Below, in pieces: positions 15,007 through 22,971 of a DNA stretch of 39,306 bases. The stretch lies in contig JAPSIC010000007.1 of the NCBI GenBank assembly GCA_031179165.1, positions 1-39,306 of the forward strand, in the 5' to 3' direction. A model generated the notes under the pieces. The model saw nothing but the letters and a program-made list of their open reading frames with translations, had not been told where the DNA came from and did no database searches. The position numbers were made by a program, and so were the translations under genes. Numbering within the stretch: the stretch's first letter is position 1; each line of letters opens with the position of its first letter. The stretch comes from Brevibacterium sp. GTDB taxonomy: Bacteria > Actinomycetota > Actinomycetes > Actinomycetales > Brevibacteriaceae.

Positions 15007-15822
15007 CTACATCCCGGCGGCCTCGAAGCCGAGGGTGGGCAGGTCGACGATGTGCGCGCCGCCGTCGGCGACGATGACCGCGCCGGTGATGTAGGACGAC
15101 TCGGGCGAGCCGAGGAAGCGGATCACCGAGGCGATCTCCGCCGGGTCGGCCGGACGCTGCAGGGGCACGTCCTTGGTGACCGTCGCATAGGCCTCCTCCC
15201 GTGAGGACACGTCCTCGGCGTGCGCGGCGAATTCGTCCATCTCCTCGTCGGCCATCGGGGTGCGCACCCAGCCGGGGCACACGGCGTTCACCCTGATCCC
15301 GCGCCGAGAGTAGTCGCGGGCCAATGACCGGGTCAGTCCGATCAGCGCATGCTTGCCCACCGTGTAGCCGGCCACCGAGGGGCCTGCGAACAGCCCGGCC
15401 AGGGAGGACACGATGACGATCTGGCCTCCGGTCCTCTCGAGTTCGGGCAGGGTGGCCCGGGCGATGACGAACGCGGTCGTGACATTGCCCTGCCAGGCCT
15501 GGGCCCAGGTCTGGTCGTCGGTGTCTCCGACGGCCGAGAAGCCGTGTCCCCCGGCGTTCGCGACGACGACGTCGATGCGTCCGAACCGCTCGACCACCTC
15601 GGCGACGGCGGCCCGAGTCGATTCCCGGTCGGAGACGTCGGCGACGATCGGAACCGCACCGATCTCCTCGGCGACCGCGGTCAGCGGTCCCGACCGGCGC
15701 CCGAGGATGACGACCGTCTCCCCCTCCTGGGCGTACCGCTTCGCGCTCGCGGCACCGATCCCCGTGCCGCCTCCGGTGATGACGATGACTCTGCTCTCGG
15801 TGTGCCCGGTCTCGGACCCCAT
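15007..15822 (-). CDS. SDR-family NAD(P)-dependent oxidoreductase
   Basis: A classical short-chain dehydrogenase of 271 residues. The coenzyme motif is TGGGTGIG, followed by NAG, Ser in IVSSLAG, and Tyr/Lys in GYTVGKHAL, then the PG motif in NAVCPGWVRTPM and a C-terminal ADGGAHIVD. The start at MGSETGHTES has AAGGAGG a few bases upstream and gives the usual SDR length. It is divergent from the MFS-permease-amidohydrolase operon and convergent with the AraC gene. A secondary alcohol/ketone substrate is likely; nothing in the sequence fixes which. A dehydrogenase for an aryl amino alcohol or a mandelate-like hydroxyl would fit the region but is speculation. Confidence 0.85.
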   Translation of the reverse strand: MGSETGHTESRVIVITGGGTGIGAASAKRYAQEGETVVILGRRSGPLTAVAEEIGAVPIVADVSDRESTRAAVAEVVERFGRIDVVVANAGGHGFSAVGDTDDQTWAQAWQGNVTTAFVIARATLPELERTGGQIVIVSSLAGLFAGPSVAGYTVGKHALIGLTRSLARDYSRRGIRVNAVCPGWVRTPMADEEMDEFAAHAEDVSSREEAYATVTKDVPLQRPADPAEIASVIRFLGSPESSYITGAVIVADGGAHIVDLPTLGFEAAGM

Positions 15823-16005
15823 GGGTGACCTCCTTGTCGACTGTCTCCATTCTCGGCCGTTCCCGCGGGGATGAGGGAGCCGACGTGACTTCCGACACTG
15901 ACAGGCCACCAGTGTGCGCTCGTGGTCAATCCCCTCGCCGAGGCGCGCGCCTAGGCTCGGAGCCAGGCTTCCCCTGCACCGTTCATCGTCGAAAGGTCAC
16001 GCCTC
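15823..16005. other. Divergent promoter region, SDR / MFS operon
   Basis: The 183-bp region between divergent genes should hold both promoters. I see the 10-bp palindrome GGCGCGCGCC (about 15940-15949) and AAAGG before the MFS start at 16006, but no clear -10/-35 pair. Confidence 0.3.
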
Positions 16006-17256
16006 ATGCCCGCAGTCACCGCCCCCGCACCACCGGACTCGCTCTCGCGACGCATCTACCTATTCACCTCCGTGTTCTCGGCAGTGCTCTACACCGTGCT
16101 GCTCGTCGCCCCAGTCATCGCGTTCCCGTTGACGACCAAGTATCAGCTCGACCCCACTCAGGTGGGGTTGCTCTTCTCCTGCGAGCTCGGTGCCTTCAGC
16201 CTCGCCACCGTGCCTGCCTATCTGTGGCTGAGCCGGGTGCCGCTCGTGCGGTCCGTCGGCTTCTGCACGGTCATCGTCATCCTCGGCAACCTGGTCTCCG
16301 GCTTCGTCCCCACGTTCGAGGTGCTCCTCGTCGTGCGCATCATCACCTCGCTGGCCGCCGGGTCGATCACCGTGGTGCTCCTGGCCCTCGGTCCGAAGAC
16401 TGCTAACCCCGGTCGCGCCTTCGGGCTCTTCGTCGTCTGCCAGCTCGTCATGGGTGCGCTCATCCTCGCTGTCTTCCCCAGCCTGTATGCGAACACGGAC
16501 GTGTCCGCGATGTACTGGACGCTGGCCGGGCTGTCCGTCGTCTGCCTGTTCTTCGTCCCCCTCGTCAAGGGCATCGACCTCGCCGAGGCGGGGGCGGCGA
16601 AACCCGGCAGGCTCACCTCCGGACGCTCCACCCTGGCCAAGGCCAGGATCCCGGCCTTCGTCGCGGGCCTCGCCTCGATCGTCTTCTTCTACATCGCCCT
16701 GTCGGGGGTGTGGTCGTTCATGGGCCAGCTGTCCACAGCCGCAGGGAACTCGGAGAGTGCGACGAGCTTCGTGCTCATGGTCGCGACGATCGCGGGGATC
16801 GCCTCGGCGCTGCTGGCCACGATCCTCGGCGACAACCCGCGCCGGCGTGCGTACCTGCTCTCCGGGTTCGCCGTCCTCGCGGTCTCCGTCCTCGTCCTCC
16901 TCGGCGGACCCGCCCTGCTGCGCTTCGCTGTCGCCGCGATCCTGTTCAAGTTCGGCTGGACCTTCGTCCTGCCCTATCTCATCAGCAGCATCTCCGCCCT
17001 CGGCGGCGGACCGCAGACGATGAACACCGTCAATCTGATGATCGGCGGCGGGTTCGCACTCGGCCCCATCATCGCCGGCGCACTCATCGCCGGTCCCGGA
17101 TTCACGGGCATGATCCTCTTCTCCTTCGCGGCCCTCCTCGCCGCCACCGCAGGAGCGGCTATCCTTACCCGCCGCGCGGCGGGTGAGGCCGCCACCCCAC
17201 CCATCACCGGCACTCCCGCCGCGGCCACACCAGTCGTGGACAAGGAACGGAGCTGA
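16006..17256 (+). CDS. MFS transporter, drug/sugar-efflux (DHA1/AraJ-like) type
   Basis: A 416-residue integral membrane protein with about 12 hydrophobic segments, starting with SRRIYLFTSVFSAVLYTVLLVAPVI-type helix 1. It has a long central loop around residues 185-205 and a hydrophilic Ala/Thr-rich tail (395-416). The size and the even spread of helices fit the major facilitator superfamily, though the A-motif between helices 2 and 3 is poor (LSRVPLVRS). It ends 1 bp before the start of the APC permease and is probably the first gene of a three-gene operon with the permease and the amidohydrolase. Substrate and direction unknown. Confidence 0.8.
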   Translation: MPAVTAPAPPDSLSRRIYLFTSVFSAVLYTVLLVAPVIAFPLTTKYQLDPTQVGLLFSCELGAFSLATVPAYLWLSRVPLVRSVGFCTVIVILGNLVSGFVPTFEVLLVVRIITSLAAGSITVVLLALGPKTANPGRAFGLFVVCQLVMGALILAVFPSLYANTDVSAMYWTLAGLSVVCLFFVPLVKGIDLAEAGAAKPGRLTSGRSTLAKARIPAFVAGLASIVFFYIALSGVWSFMGQLSTAAGNSESATSFVLMVATIAGIASALLATILGDNPRRRAYLLSGFAVLAVSVLVLLGGPALLRFAVAAILFKFGWTFVLPYLISSISALGGGPQTMNTVNLMIGGGFALGPIIAGALIAGPGFTGMILFSFAALLAATAGAAILTRRAAGEAATPPITGTPAAATPVVDKERS

Positions 17257-17257
17257 C

Positions 17258-18715
17258 ATGAGCACCGAGAACTCCCATGTCACCGGCATGCACACCGCAC
17301 TGAAGAAGAACGCCCTCGGCGTCGCGGGCATCGTCTTCCTCGTCCTCGCCGCCGTCGCCCCGCTGACGGGAATCGTCGTCGTCGCGGGACTGGCGATGGC
17401 TCTGGGCAACGGAGGCGGGGCCGCGGCCTCGTTCTTCATCATGGCCCTCATCCTCCTGCTCTTCTCCGTCGGCTACGCGCAGATGAGCAAGGAGCTCGTC
17501 AACGCCGGCGGCTTCTACGCCTTCGTCGTCAAGGGCCTGGGCCGCACCGGCGGGCTCATCGCCGGCCTCATCGCGACCATCGGCTACAACTTCTTCGTCG
17601 TCGGCACGATCGGCACCAGCGGCTTCTTCATGCAGACCGTCATCGCCGACCTCACCGGCATCGACATCCACTGGTACATCTGGGGCCTGGCCTCGATCGT
17701 CGCCTCCTTCCTCATGGCCCGCCGCGGCATCGACTTCTCCTCGAAGATCCTCGGCGTCGCGCTGGTGCTCGAGGTGGCGCTGCTCGTCGTCTTCGACGTC
17801 GCCGTGCTCATCCGGACCGGGTTCGACTTCTCCGCCTTCGGTCTCGATGCCGTGTTCGCCGGTTCCTTCCCCATCGGTCTGCTCATCGCAGCCACGGGGT
17901 TCCTCGGCTTCGAAGCCACCGCCCTGTTCGGCGAGGAGGCGAAGCAGCCGCTGAAGACGATCCCGCGCGCCACCTATGCCGCGATCATCGCGATCGGACT
18001 GGTGCTGGGTCTGACGACCTGGGCCGTGGTCTCCGCGATCGGGGTCGCCCAGACCCAAGGAGTGGCGCTCGAGCATCTGGCGGCGGGCGACCTGCTCTTC
18101 AACCTCGCCGTGGAGTACGTCGGCGCCCCGTTCCTCACCATCATGCTCATCCTGCTGCTGGTCAGCCTGTTCGCGGCGATGCTCGCCTTCCACAACTCCG
18201 CCACCCGCTACCTCTTCGCCCTCGGCCGCGCCCGCGTCCTGCCCCGGGTGCTGGCCCGGACCGGATCGAACGGCACCCCGGTCGTGGCCGGCGCCGTGCA
18301 GGCCGGATTCGCGGCGGTCGTCGCCTTCCTGTTCATGCTCAGCGGAGAGAACCCGATGGTCACCCTGCTGCCGCCGATGCTCGGCTTCGGCACCCTGTCG
18401 ATCATCGTGCTCCAGACCCTGGCCGCGCTGGCGATCTTCGTCCACTTCCGCCGGGCACGCTCGCAGCGGTTCTGGTCGACCTTCGTCGCGCCCTTGGTCA
18501 GCTTCCTGCTGCTGGGCACGATCGTCGTCCTGGCGATCGGCAACTTCGAGATCGTCGCCGGTTCCGACGCCCTGGTCATCCGGATGCTGCCATGGCTGCT
18601 CGTCATCACCGCGATCGGCGGACTCGGCTACGGCGCCTGGCTCAAGGCGCGCAAACCCGGCGTCTATGCCGGGCTCGCCGATGACCTCGAACAGGTCGAC
18701 CCCACCGCGAGCTGA
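17258..18715 (+). CDS. APC-family amino acid/amine permease
   Basis: A 485-residue permease with about 12 transmembrane helices. The unwound first helix signature is visible (VFLVLAAVAPLTGIVVVAGLAMALGNG) and a glycine-rich region follows (NAGGFYAFVVKGLGRTGG). Helix 6 carries GFLGFEATALFGEEAKQPLKTIPRAT, typical of amino-acid and amine importers of the APC superfamily. The ATG at 17258 follows the MFS stop by one base. The open frame extends upstream into the MFS gene but has no family similarity there. Near aromatic-amine genes, it is a candidate importer of a biogenic amine or amino acid; the sequence does not tell which. Confidence 0.88.
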   Translation: MSTENSHVTGMHTALKKNALGVAGIVFLVLAAVAPLTGIVVVAGLAMALGNGGGAAASFFIMALILLLFSVGYAQMSKELVNAGGFYAFVVKGLGRTGGLIAGLIATIGYNFFVVGTIGTSGFFMQTVIADLTGIDIHWYIWGLASIVASFLMARRGIDFSSKILGVALVLEVALLVVFDVAVLIRTGFDFSAFGLDAVFAGSFPIGLLIAATGFLGFEATALFGEEAKQPLKTIPRATYAAIIAIGLVLGLTTWAVVSAIGVAQTQGVALEHLAAGDLLFNLAVEYVGAPFLTIMLILLLVSLFAAMLAFHNSATRYLFALGRARVLPRVLARTGSNGTPVVAGAVQAGFAAVVAFLFMLSGENPMVTLLPPMLGFGTLSIIVLQTLAALAIFVHFRRARSQRFWSTFVAPLVSFLLLGTIVVLAIGNFEIVAGSDALVIRMLPWLLVITAIGGLGYGAWLKARKPGVYAGLADDLEQVDPTAS

Positions 18716-18760
18716 CGCACGTCCCCTCCCACCGATCCCCGACCCGAAGGAGTACTACTC

Positions 18761-20368
18761 GTGCAGACCATCGTCCACGGCGCCCGCATCTGGACCGTCG
18801 ATGACACCGCCCCCTGGGGCGAGGCCCTCGCCGTCGAGGACGGCCGGATCACCGCCGTCGGCACCGACGCCGAGGTGCTCGCCACGGCAGGCGAGGGCGC
18901 GGAGATCATCGACCTCGACGGGGCCTTCGTCCTGCCGGGCTTCGCCGACGTCCACAACCACCACTTCGTCTCCGGACGGGAGGCGCTCTTCGAGCTGGGC
19001 ATTCCGATCGGGGCCGACCTCGGCGGGATCGTCGCCGCCGTCGCCGGCTACATCAGGGACAAGGAGCAGACGGGTGAACTGGAGCCCGGAGGCTGGGTGG
19101 TCGGCTCACCATGGGCCTCGGACGTCCTCGAGCAGGTGAACACGCCTGCGGCGCTGGCCCGGCTCGACGCCGTCTCGGCCGGGCATCCCGTCGTGCTCAG
19201 CGACGACGCCCATCACAATCGGTGGGCGAACTCGGCGGCGATGGCCGCCGCAGGCATCACCGGCAACCCCACCGGCGTCCTGTTCGAGGCCGAGGGACTG
19301 CCCGTCTCCCGGGCGGCGCAGGAGGCGGTCACGCTCAGCCCCGCCGAGGAGCAGGCGGCCTCGAAGCACGCGATCGGGATGCTCCACTCCTTCGGGATCA
19401 CCGCGTTCCAGGACGCCGGGGTCTCCACGCAGATCATGCGCGCCCTGCATGCCCTCGACACGGCAGGCGATCTGGATGCCTGGGTCGTGTCCTCGATGCT
19501 CGTCAACGATGAGATCTTCGGCACCGACCCCGTCGGCGACGCCCTCGTCTTCGACGGCGAGCGGTTCCGGTCGGCCCACCACCGCCCCGACTTCGTCAAG
19601 ATCTTCCTCGACGGGGTTCCTCCCACCAGGACCGGTGCCTTCATCGAACCGTATCTGCCCGACGACCTGCATGCCGCTCATCACTGCGGCCAGACCCTGC
19701 TCGACCCGGACCTGCTCCTCGACTGGCTGCGCCGGACCGCCGAGGTGGGGCTGTCGGCGAAGATCCACTGCACCGGCGACGCCTCGGTCCACGCCGTGCT
19801 GGGCGCCGTCGAGGCCCTGCGGGCCGAGGGTTTCACCACGACCAGGTACCAGGTGGCCCACGGCCAGTTCGTCCTCGACTCCGACATCCCCCGGTTCGCA
19901 CAGCTGGGCGTCGATGCCGACATCTCCCCCTTCATCTGGACGCCGGGTCCGATCTCCGAGGCGATCAAGCTGGTGCTGCCGCCGGAACGGGCCGAGCGGA
20001 TGCAGCCGGTGCGCAGTCAGCTCGATGCGGGTGTCATCGTCGCCGGCGGCTCCGACTGGCCGGTCTCACCGACCCCGAACCCGTGGGAGGGCATCGAGGG
20101 GCTGGTCACCCGGCAAGATCCCGGCGGTCGCTACCCGGGCGCCCTGTGGCCGGAGCAGGCGATCACGCGGGCCGAGGCGATCAGGGTCTTCACGCTCGGC
20201 TCTGCCACCTCGATGGGCCTGGGTGCCGAATGCGGTTCGCTGAGCGTCGGCAAGTCCGCCGACTTCGCCGTCCTCGACCGTGATCCGTTCACGGTTGAGG
20301 CGTCGGAGCTGGCGGATATACGGGTGGAGCAGACCTGGTTCGCCGGGACCAGGGTGTTCCAGCGGTAG
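18761..20368 (+). CDS. YtcJ-like metal-dependent amidohydrolase
   Basis: A 535-residue member of the amidohydrolase-3 (YtcJ/NfdA) family. It starts at GTG with GAAGGAG 8 bp upstream. The N-terminal beta domain leads to the HxH metal motif in ADVHNHH (His65, His67); other marks are KIFLDGVPPTRTGA (metal-bridging region), the His of IHCTGDASVHA, AHGQF and the Asp of GGSDWPVSPTPNPW. Characterised relatives hydrolyse formamides, hydantoin-like or other N-acyl bonds. Here it follows an APC permease by 45 bp, so it may release an amine or amino acid after uptake. Real substrate unknown. Confidence 0.85.
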   Translation: MQTIVHGARIWTVDDTAPWGEALAVEDGRITAVGTDAEVLATAGEGAEIIDLDGAFVLPGFADVHNHHFVSGREALFELGIPIGADLGGIVAAVAGYIRDKEQTGELEPGGWVVGSPWASDVLEQVNTPAALARLDAVSAGHPVVLSDDAHHNRWANSAAMAAAGITGNPTGVLFEAEGLPVSRAAQEAVTLSPAEEQAASKHAIGMLHSFGITAFQDAGVSTQIMRALHALDTAGDLDAWVVSSMLVNDEIFGTDPVGDALVFDGERFRSAHHRPDFVKIFLDGVPPTRTGAFIEPYLPDDLHAAHHCGQTLLDPDLLLDWLRRTAEVGLSAKIHCTGDASVHAVLGAVEALRAEGFTTTRYQVAHGQFVLDSDIPRFAQLGVDADISPFIWTPGPISEAIKLVLPPERAERMQPVRSQLDAGVIVAGGSDWPVSPTPNPWEGIEGLVTRQDPGGRYPGALWPEQAITRAEAIRVFTLGSATSMGLGAECGSLSVGKSADFAVLDRDPFTVEASELADIRVEQTWFAGTRVFQR

Positions 20369-20458
20369 AGAGCCCAGTCGGCGAGCCGTGGCGGGGAGCG
20401 GGTCTCCAGCCACCCGTGCGGCGTCCGGCCCGCGGTCCGGGCTGCCTCGCGCGCTTCT

Positions 20459-21085
20459 TCAGCGGTTGCGCGGCGACGACATCCCTGCCTGGATGTGGCC
20501 GAGGATCATGTCCATCGCGACGATGTTGTGGCCGCCCTCGGGGATGATGAGGTCGGCGTTGCGCTTCGAGGGTTCGACGTAGAGCTCGTGCATCGGCTTG
20601 ACCGTGCCCAGGTACTGGTCCTCCACGGACTGCAGGGTCCGGCCCCGATCGACGACGTCGCGTTTGATCCTCCGCAGCAGCCGCACGTCCGCATCCGTGT
20701 CGACGAACAGCTTGATGTCGAGCAGCTCGCAGATCCGCGGCTCGGCGAAGATGAGGATCCCCTCGACGATGATCACCGAGGCGGGCTCGACCAGCGAGGT
20801 CTCGTCGCTGCGATTGTGGATCGAGAAGTCGTAGACGGGGCTCTCGATCGCCTCTCCGGAGCGCAGGGTGCGCAGGTGCTCGACGAAGAGGTCGTTGTCG
20901 AAGGCGTCGAGGTCGTCGTAGTTGACCTGCTCACGCTCGGCGTAGGTGAGCTCGTCCTGCCGATGGTAGTAGTTGTCGTGGTAGAGCACCGAGGGCGGTC
21001 CCTCGCACTTCTCCAGCAGCGCCCGGGTCAGCGTCGTCTTCCCGCTGCCGGTCCCGCCGGCGACTCCCACGATCAATGTCTGCAC
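20459..21085 (-). CDS. udk: Uridine kinase
   Basis: A 208-residue P-loop kinase that phosphorylates uridine and cytidine in pyrimidine salvage. The P-loop GGTGSGKT is at residues 10-17, followed by LYHDNYYHRQDELT, NYDDLDAFD, PVYDFSIHNR, VEGILIF, FVDTDADVRLLRRIKRDVVDRGR and QYLGTVKPMHELYVEPSKRNAD, all as in Udk. The start is a GTG at 21085, preceded by AGAGGA. A longer frame begins with ATG at 21142, but its extra residues have no counterpart in the family. It lies 53 bp downstream of the chimeric regulator on the same strand. It ends in a 90-bp GC-rich gap converging with the amidohydrolase. Confidence 0.9.
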   Translation of the reverse strand: MQTLIVGVAGGTGSGKTTLTRALLEKCEGPPSVLYHDNYYHRQDELTYAEREQVNYDDLDAFDNDLFVEHLRTLRSGEAIESPVYDFSIHNRSDETSLVEPASVIIVEGILIFAEPRICELLDIKLFVDTDADVRLLRRIKRDVVDRGRTLQSVEDQYLGTVKPMHELYVEPSKRNADLIIPEGGHNIVAMDMILGHIQAGMSSPRNR

Positions 21086-21138
21086 GACGCCACCGTTCCT
21101 CTCCGCTCGAACTCCTCCCAAAGATATACCAGCGGTCA

Positions 21139-22773
21139 TCACCCGATCCGACGGCCCGGCGGCCCTGAGTCAAAACGACGGGTGAGCTGGGCCCACAGGT
21201 CCTGGTCGAAGCGTCGGCGGGAGAGCAGACCGGCCATGTGCCGCACCGCATTGTCGACCTTGCCCCGCCAGATGTTGATCGCACTCTCGGCGTCTCCGCC
21301 CACCAGAGCCGCGAAGATGGCGCGATCGTCGAGGAGGATGCGCTCACCGGCCGGTGAGTAGTCGAGCTGCAGGACGGAGATGAACAGCCGCAGGCGCAGG
21401 GTCAGCGATTCGAACGCCCTGGCGCTCTGGCGCAGACCCGACGCCCGGGCGAGCTCCTGCTGGAAGAACAGGTCCGCGTTCTCGACGTCGATGCCGCTCT
21501 TCGTCGCCGCCGAGGCCTCCACCTGCCGCAGCGCCAGCTGAACCGGCACGAAGTACCGTTTCGGCCGCATCGCCAGGGACCGCAGGAGCACCTCGCCGAC
21601 CGCGACGCGAGCGGCGTAGAGGTCGAGCACATCGACGGTTGTGATGAGCGGAATCCGTGCCCCGCCCCGGGAGCCGTCGAGCAGCTCGTCGTCGACCATC
21701 CGCCGCAGCGCCGCGTCCACCGACGAGCGCGGCACCTTCATCCGCCGCGAGAGCAGGCGCGGGTTGATCCGGTCCCCCGGCTGGTAGCCTGAGTCGATGA
21801 TCTCCTCGCGGAGGGCGATCGCCAGGTGCTCGGTGATCGAGCGCGTCGCCTTCGGCAGCCAGGACGAGATGTCCATTGAGTCAGAAGTAGTGGAACTTTT
21901 CCGTGGTTCGCCCTGGTTCGACGCCTGCCACATCACCCCCTCGAAACCATGCCTGACACGGGCGGCGACGAGGTCGAGCAGGGAGCCGGGGATGTCCCGG
22001 CAGGTCGCCAGCGCGGTTCTCAGCGCCTCGACGAACTCGTCGAAGCCGCGGTGGATCGACGCATCGGCGCCGATCGACAGTTCGGCCGTCTCCCCCAGCG
22101 GGTCGAAGACGACGAAGTGCTCCCGGATCCCGCGGTCGCCCGTGCCTCCCGGGGCCACCAGCAGGGCGCTCATCGCCGCCGGATCGGTCTGCCGGTGCTC
22201 GCTGTCGAAGCGCTTGGCCCAGTGCGCCACCCCGGCCGAGCGGAGTGCGGCCACGATCCCGGCGATCCGCCGCTGCACCCGTCGCGCGGACACCGCCGCA
22301 CTCGCCGCATCTGTCGTGTCCGCTCCCTCGTCGGCCGCGTCACCAGCCGCGCCGCCATCGGCGGGCGCACCCTGACGGAATCCGAACACGATGAACGGGA
22401 AACCGCCCGCGACCACGGTCAGCTCCCCCGTCCGTCCCGCGCCCTCGCCGCCGAGCGCCGCCAGGGGCACGGTCATCTCGCGCATCGCCCGGGAGACGAT
22501 GCTCTGGCTCAACCCGGTCGCCTCGGCGAGGGCCCGGGTCGAATAGTCCTTCCCCGAGATCCGCGCACCCGCCGTGCCGACGAGGGCCTCGACGACCTGA
22601 TTCGCGGTACTCTGGATCCGCGGGCGGCCGCTGCGGGGCCGATCCTCGAAGTCGGACCTGGCCACCCACCGCCGCAGGCTCGACGGGGACACGCCCATCT
22701 CCGCGGCCACCTCGGCGATCGAGGAACTCGCCACCCTGGCCACGGCCAGACGGCGCGTCTCGGGGGAATACAT
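21139..22773 (-). CDS. Chimeric regulator: transposase-like HTH plus GntR/FCD module
   Basis: A 544-residue protein with an uncommon arrangement. Residues 1-95 look like the HTH region of IS630/IS3-type transposases (SIAEVAAEMGVSPSSLRRWVARSDFEDRPRSGRPR, then TRALAEATGLSQSIVSRAMRE), but no DDE catalytic domain follows. Residues 100-295 are a region I do not recognise, with an Ala/Asp-rich linker around 140-165. From Met300 (21876) begins what could be a complete GntR regulator: winged helix 310-372 (ALREEIIDSGYQPGDRINPRLLSRRMKVPRSSVDAALRRM) and an FCD domain to about 530. The frame is uninterrupted. It is divergent to putA, so it may control proline use. A -10-like TAGAAT ends 7 bp before the ATG, so the transcript may be leaderless. 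Confidence 0.75.
   Translation of the reverse strand: MYSPETRRLAVARVASSSIAEVAAEMGVSPSSLRRWVARSDFEDRPRSGRPRIQSTANQVVEALVGTAGARISGKDYSTRALAEATGLSQSIVSRAMREMTVPLAALGGEGAGRTGELTVVAGGFPFIVFGFRQGAPADGGAAGDAADEGADTTDAASAAVSARRVQRRIAGIVAALRSAGVAHWAKRFDSEHRQTDPAAMSALLVAPGGTGDRGIREHFVVFDPLGETAELSIGADASIHRGFDEFVEALRTALATCRDIPGSLLDLVAARVRHGFEGVMWQASNQGEPRKSSTTSDSMDISSWLPKATRSITEHLAIALREEIIDSGYQPGDRINPRLLSRRMKVPRSSVDAALRRMVDDELLDGSRGGARIPLITTVDVLDLYAARVAVGEVLLRSLAMRPKRYFVPVQLALRQVEASAATKSGIDVENADLFFQQELARASGLRQSARAFESLTLRLRLFISVLQLDYSPAGERILLDDRAIFAALVGGDAESAINIWRGKVDNAVRHMAGLLSRRRFDQDLWAQLTRRFDSGPPGRRIG
21876..21888 (+). repeat. 13-bp inverted repeat, left copy
   Basis: TTGAGTCAGAAGT, the exact reverse complement of 22788-22800. 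It lies inside the regulator gene, immediately at the internal ATG (Met300) where the GntR-like module begins. Together the two copies bracket the 925 bp that encode the transposase-like half and its promoter. Confidence 0.75.
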
Positions 22774-22779
22774 ACCCCC

Positions 22780-22785
22780 ATTCTA
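22780..22785 (-). promoter_or_regulatory. Predicted -10 of the chimeric regulator (leaderless)
   Basis: TAGAAT on the minus strand, 6 nt before the ATG at 22773. The 13-bp repeat lies directly upstream, where it would cover the spacer. No good -35. Confidence 0.4.
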
Positions 22786-22787
22786 GG

Positions 22788-22800
22788 ACTTCTGACTCAA
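22788..22800 (+). repeat. 13-bp inverted repeat, right copy / candidate operator
   Basis: ACTTCTGACTCAA, exact reverse complement of 21876-21888; its first 11 bases recur at 26468-26478. Position next to the regulator's -10 makes it a candidate autoregulatory operator; its pairing with the internal copy also resembles terminal inverted repeats of a small element. Confidence 0.65.
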
Positions 22801-22826
22801 GACGTGCCGCATTCGTCGACAAACTC

Positions 22827-22874
22827 TTCTCAGCCCATTTCGGGGCGCGCATACTGGTTTCACGATCCCGTGAA
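22827..22874 (+). promoter_or_regulatory. Possible putA promoter with palindromic operator
   Basis: TTCTCA (22827-22832), 17-nt spacer, CATACT (22850-22855), followed by the inverted repeat TTCACG-ATCC-CGTGAA (22859-22874) at the expected transcription start. A second, longer-range pair GGTTTCA (22856-22862) / TGAAACC (22904-22910) overlaps it. The elements are imperfect and unproven. Confidence 0.35.
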
Positions 22875-22971
22875 TGGTCAGTGATGACGCGGGAAACAGC
22901 GTATGAAACCGCATCATCGGTCCCGGTGTCCACCGACTCCAGGGCACATCGAAGAGTGAAGGACGAAGCAG

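Noticed and set aside
21876-22800. Complete insertion sequence
   Set aside because: There are inverted ends and a transposase-like HTH but no DDE or other catalytic core and no target duplication; reported as a possible remnant only.
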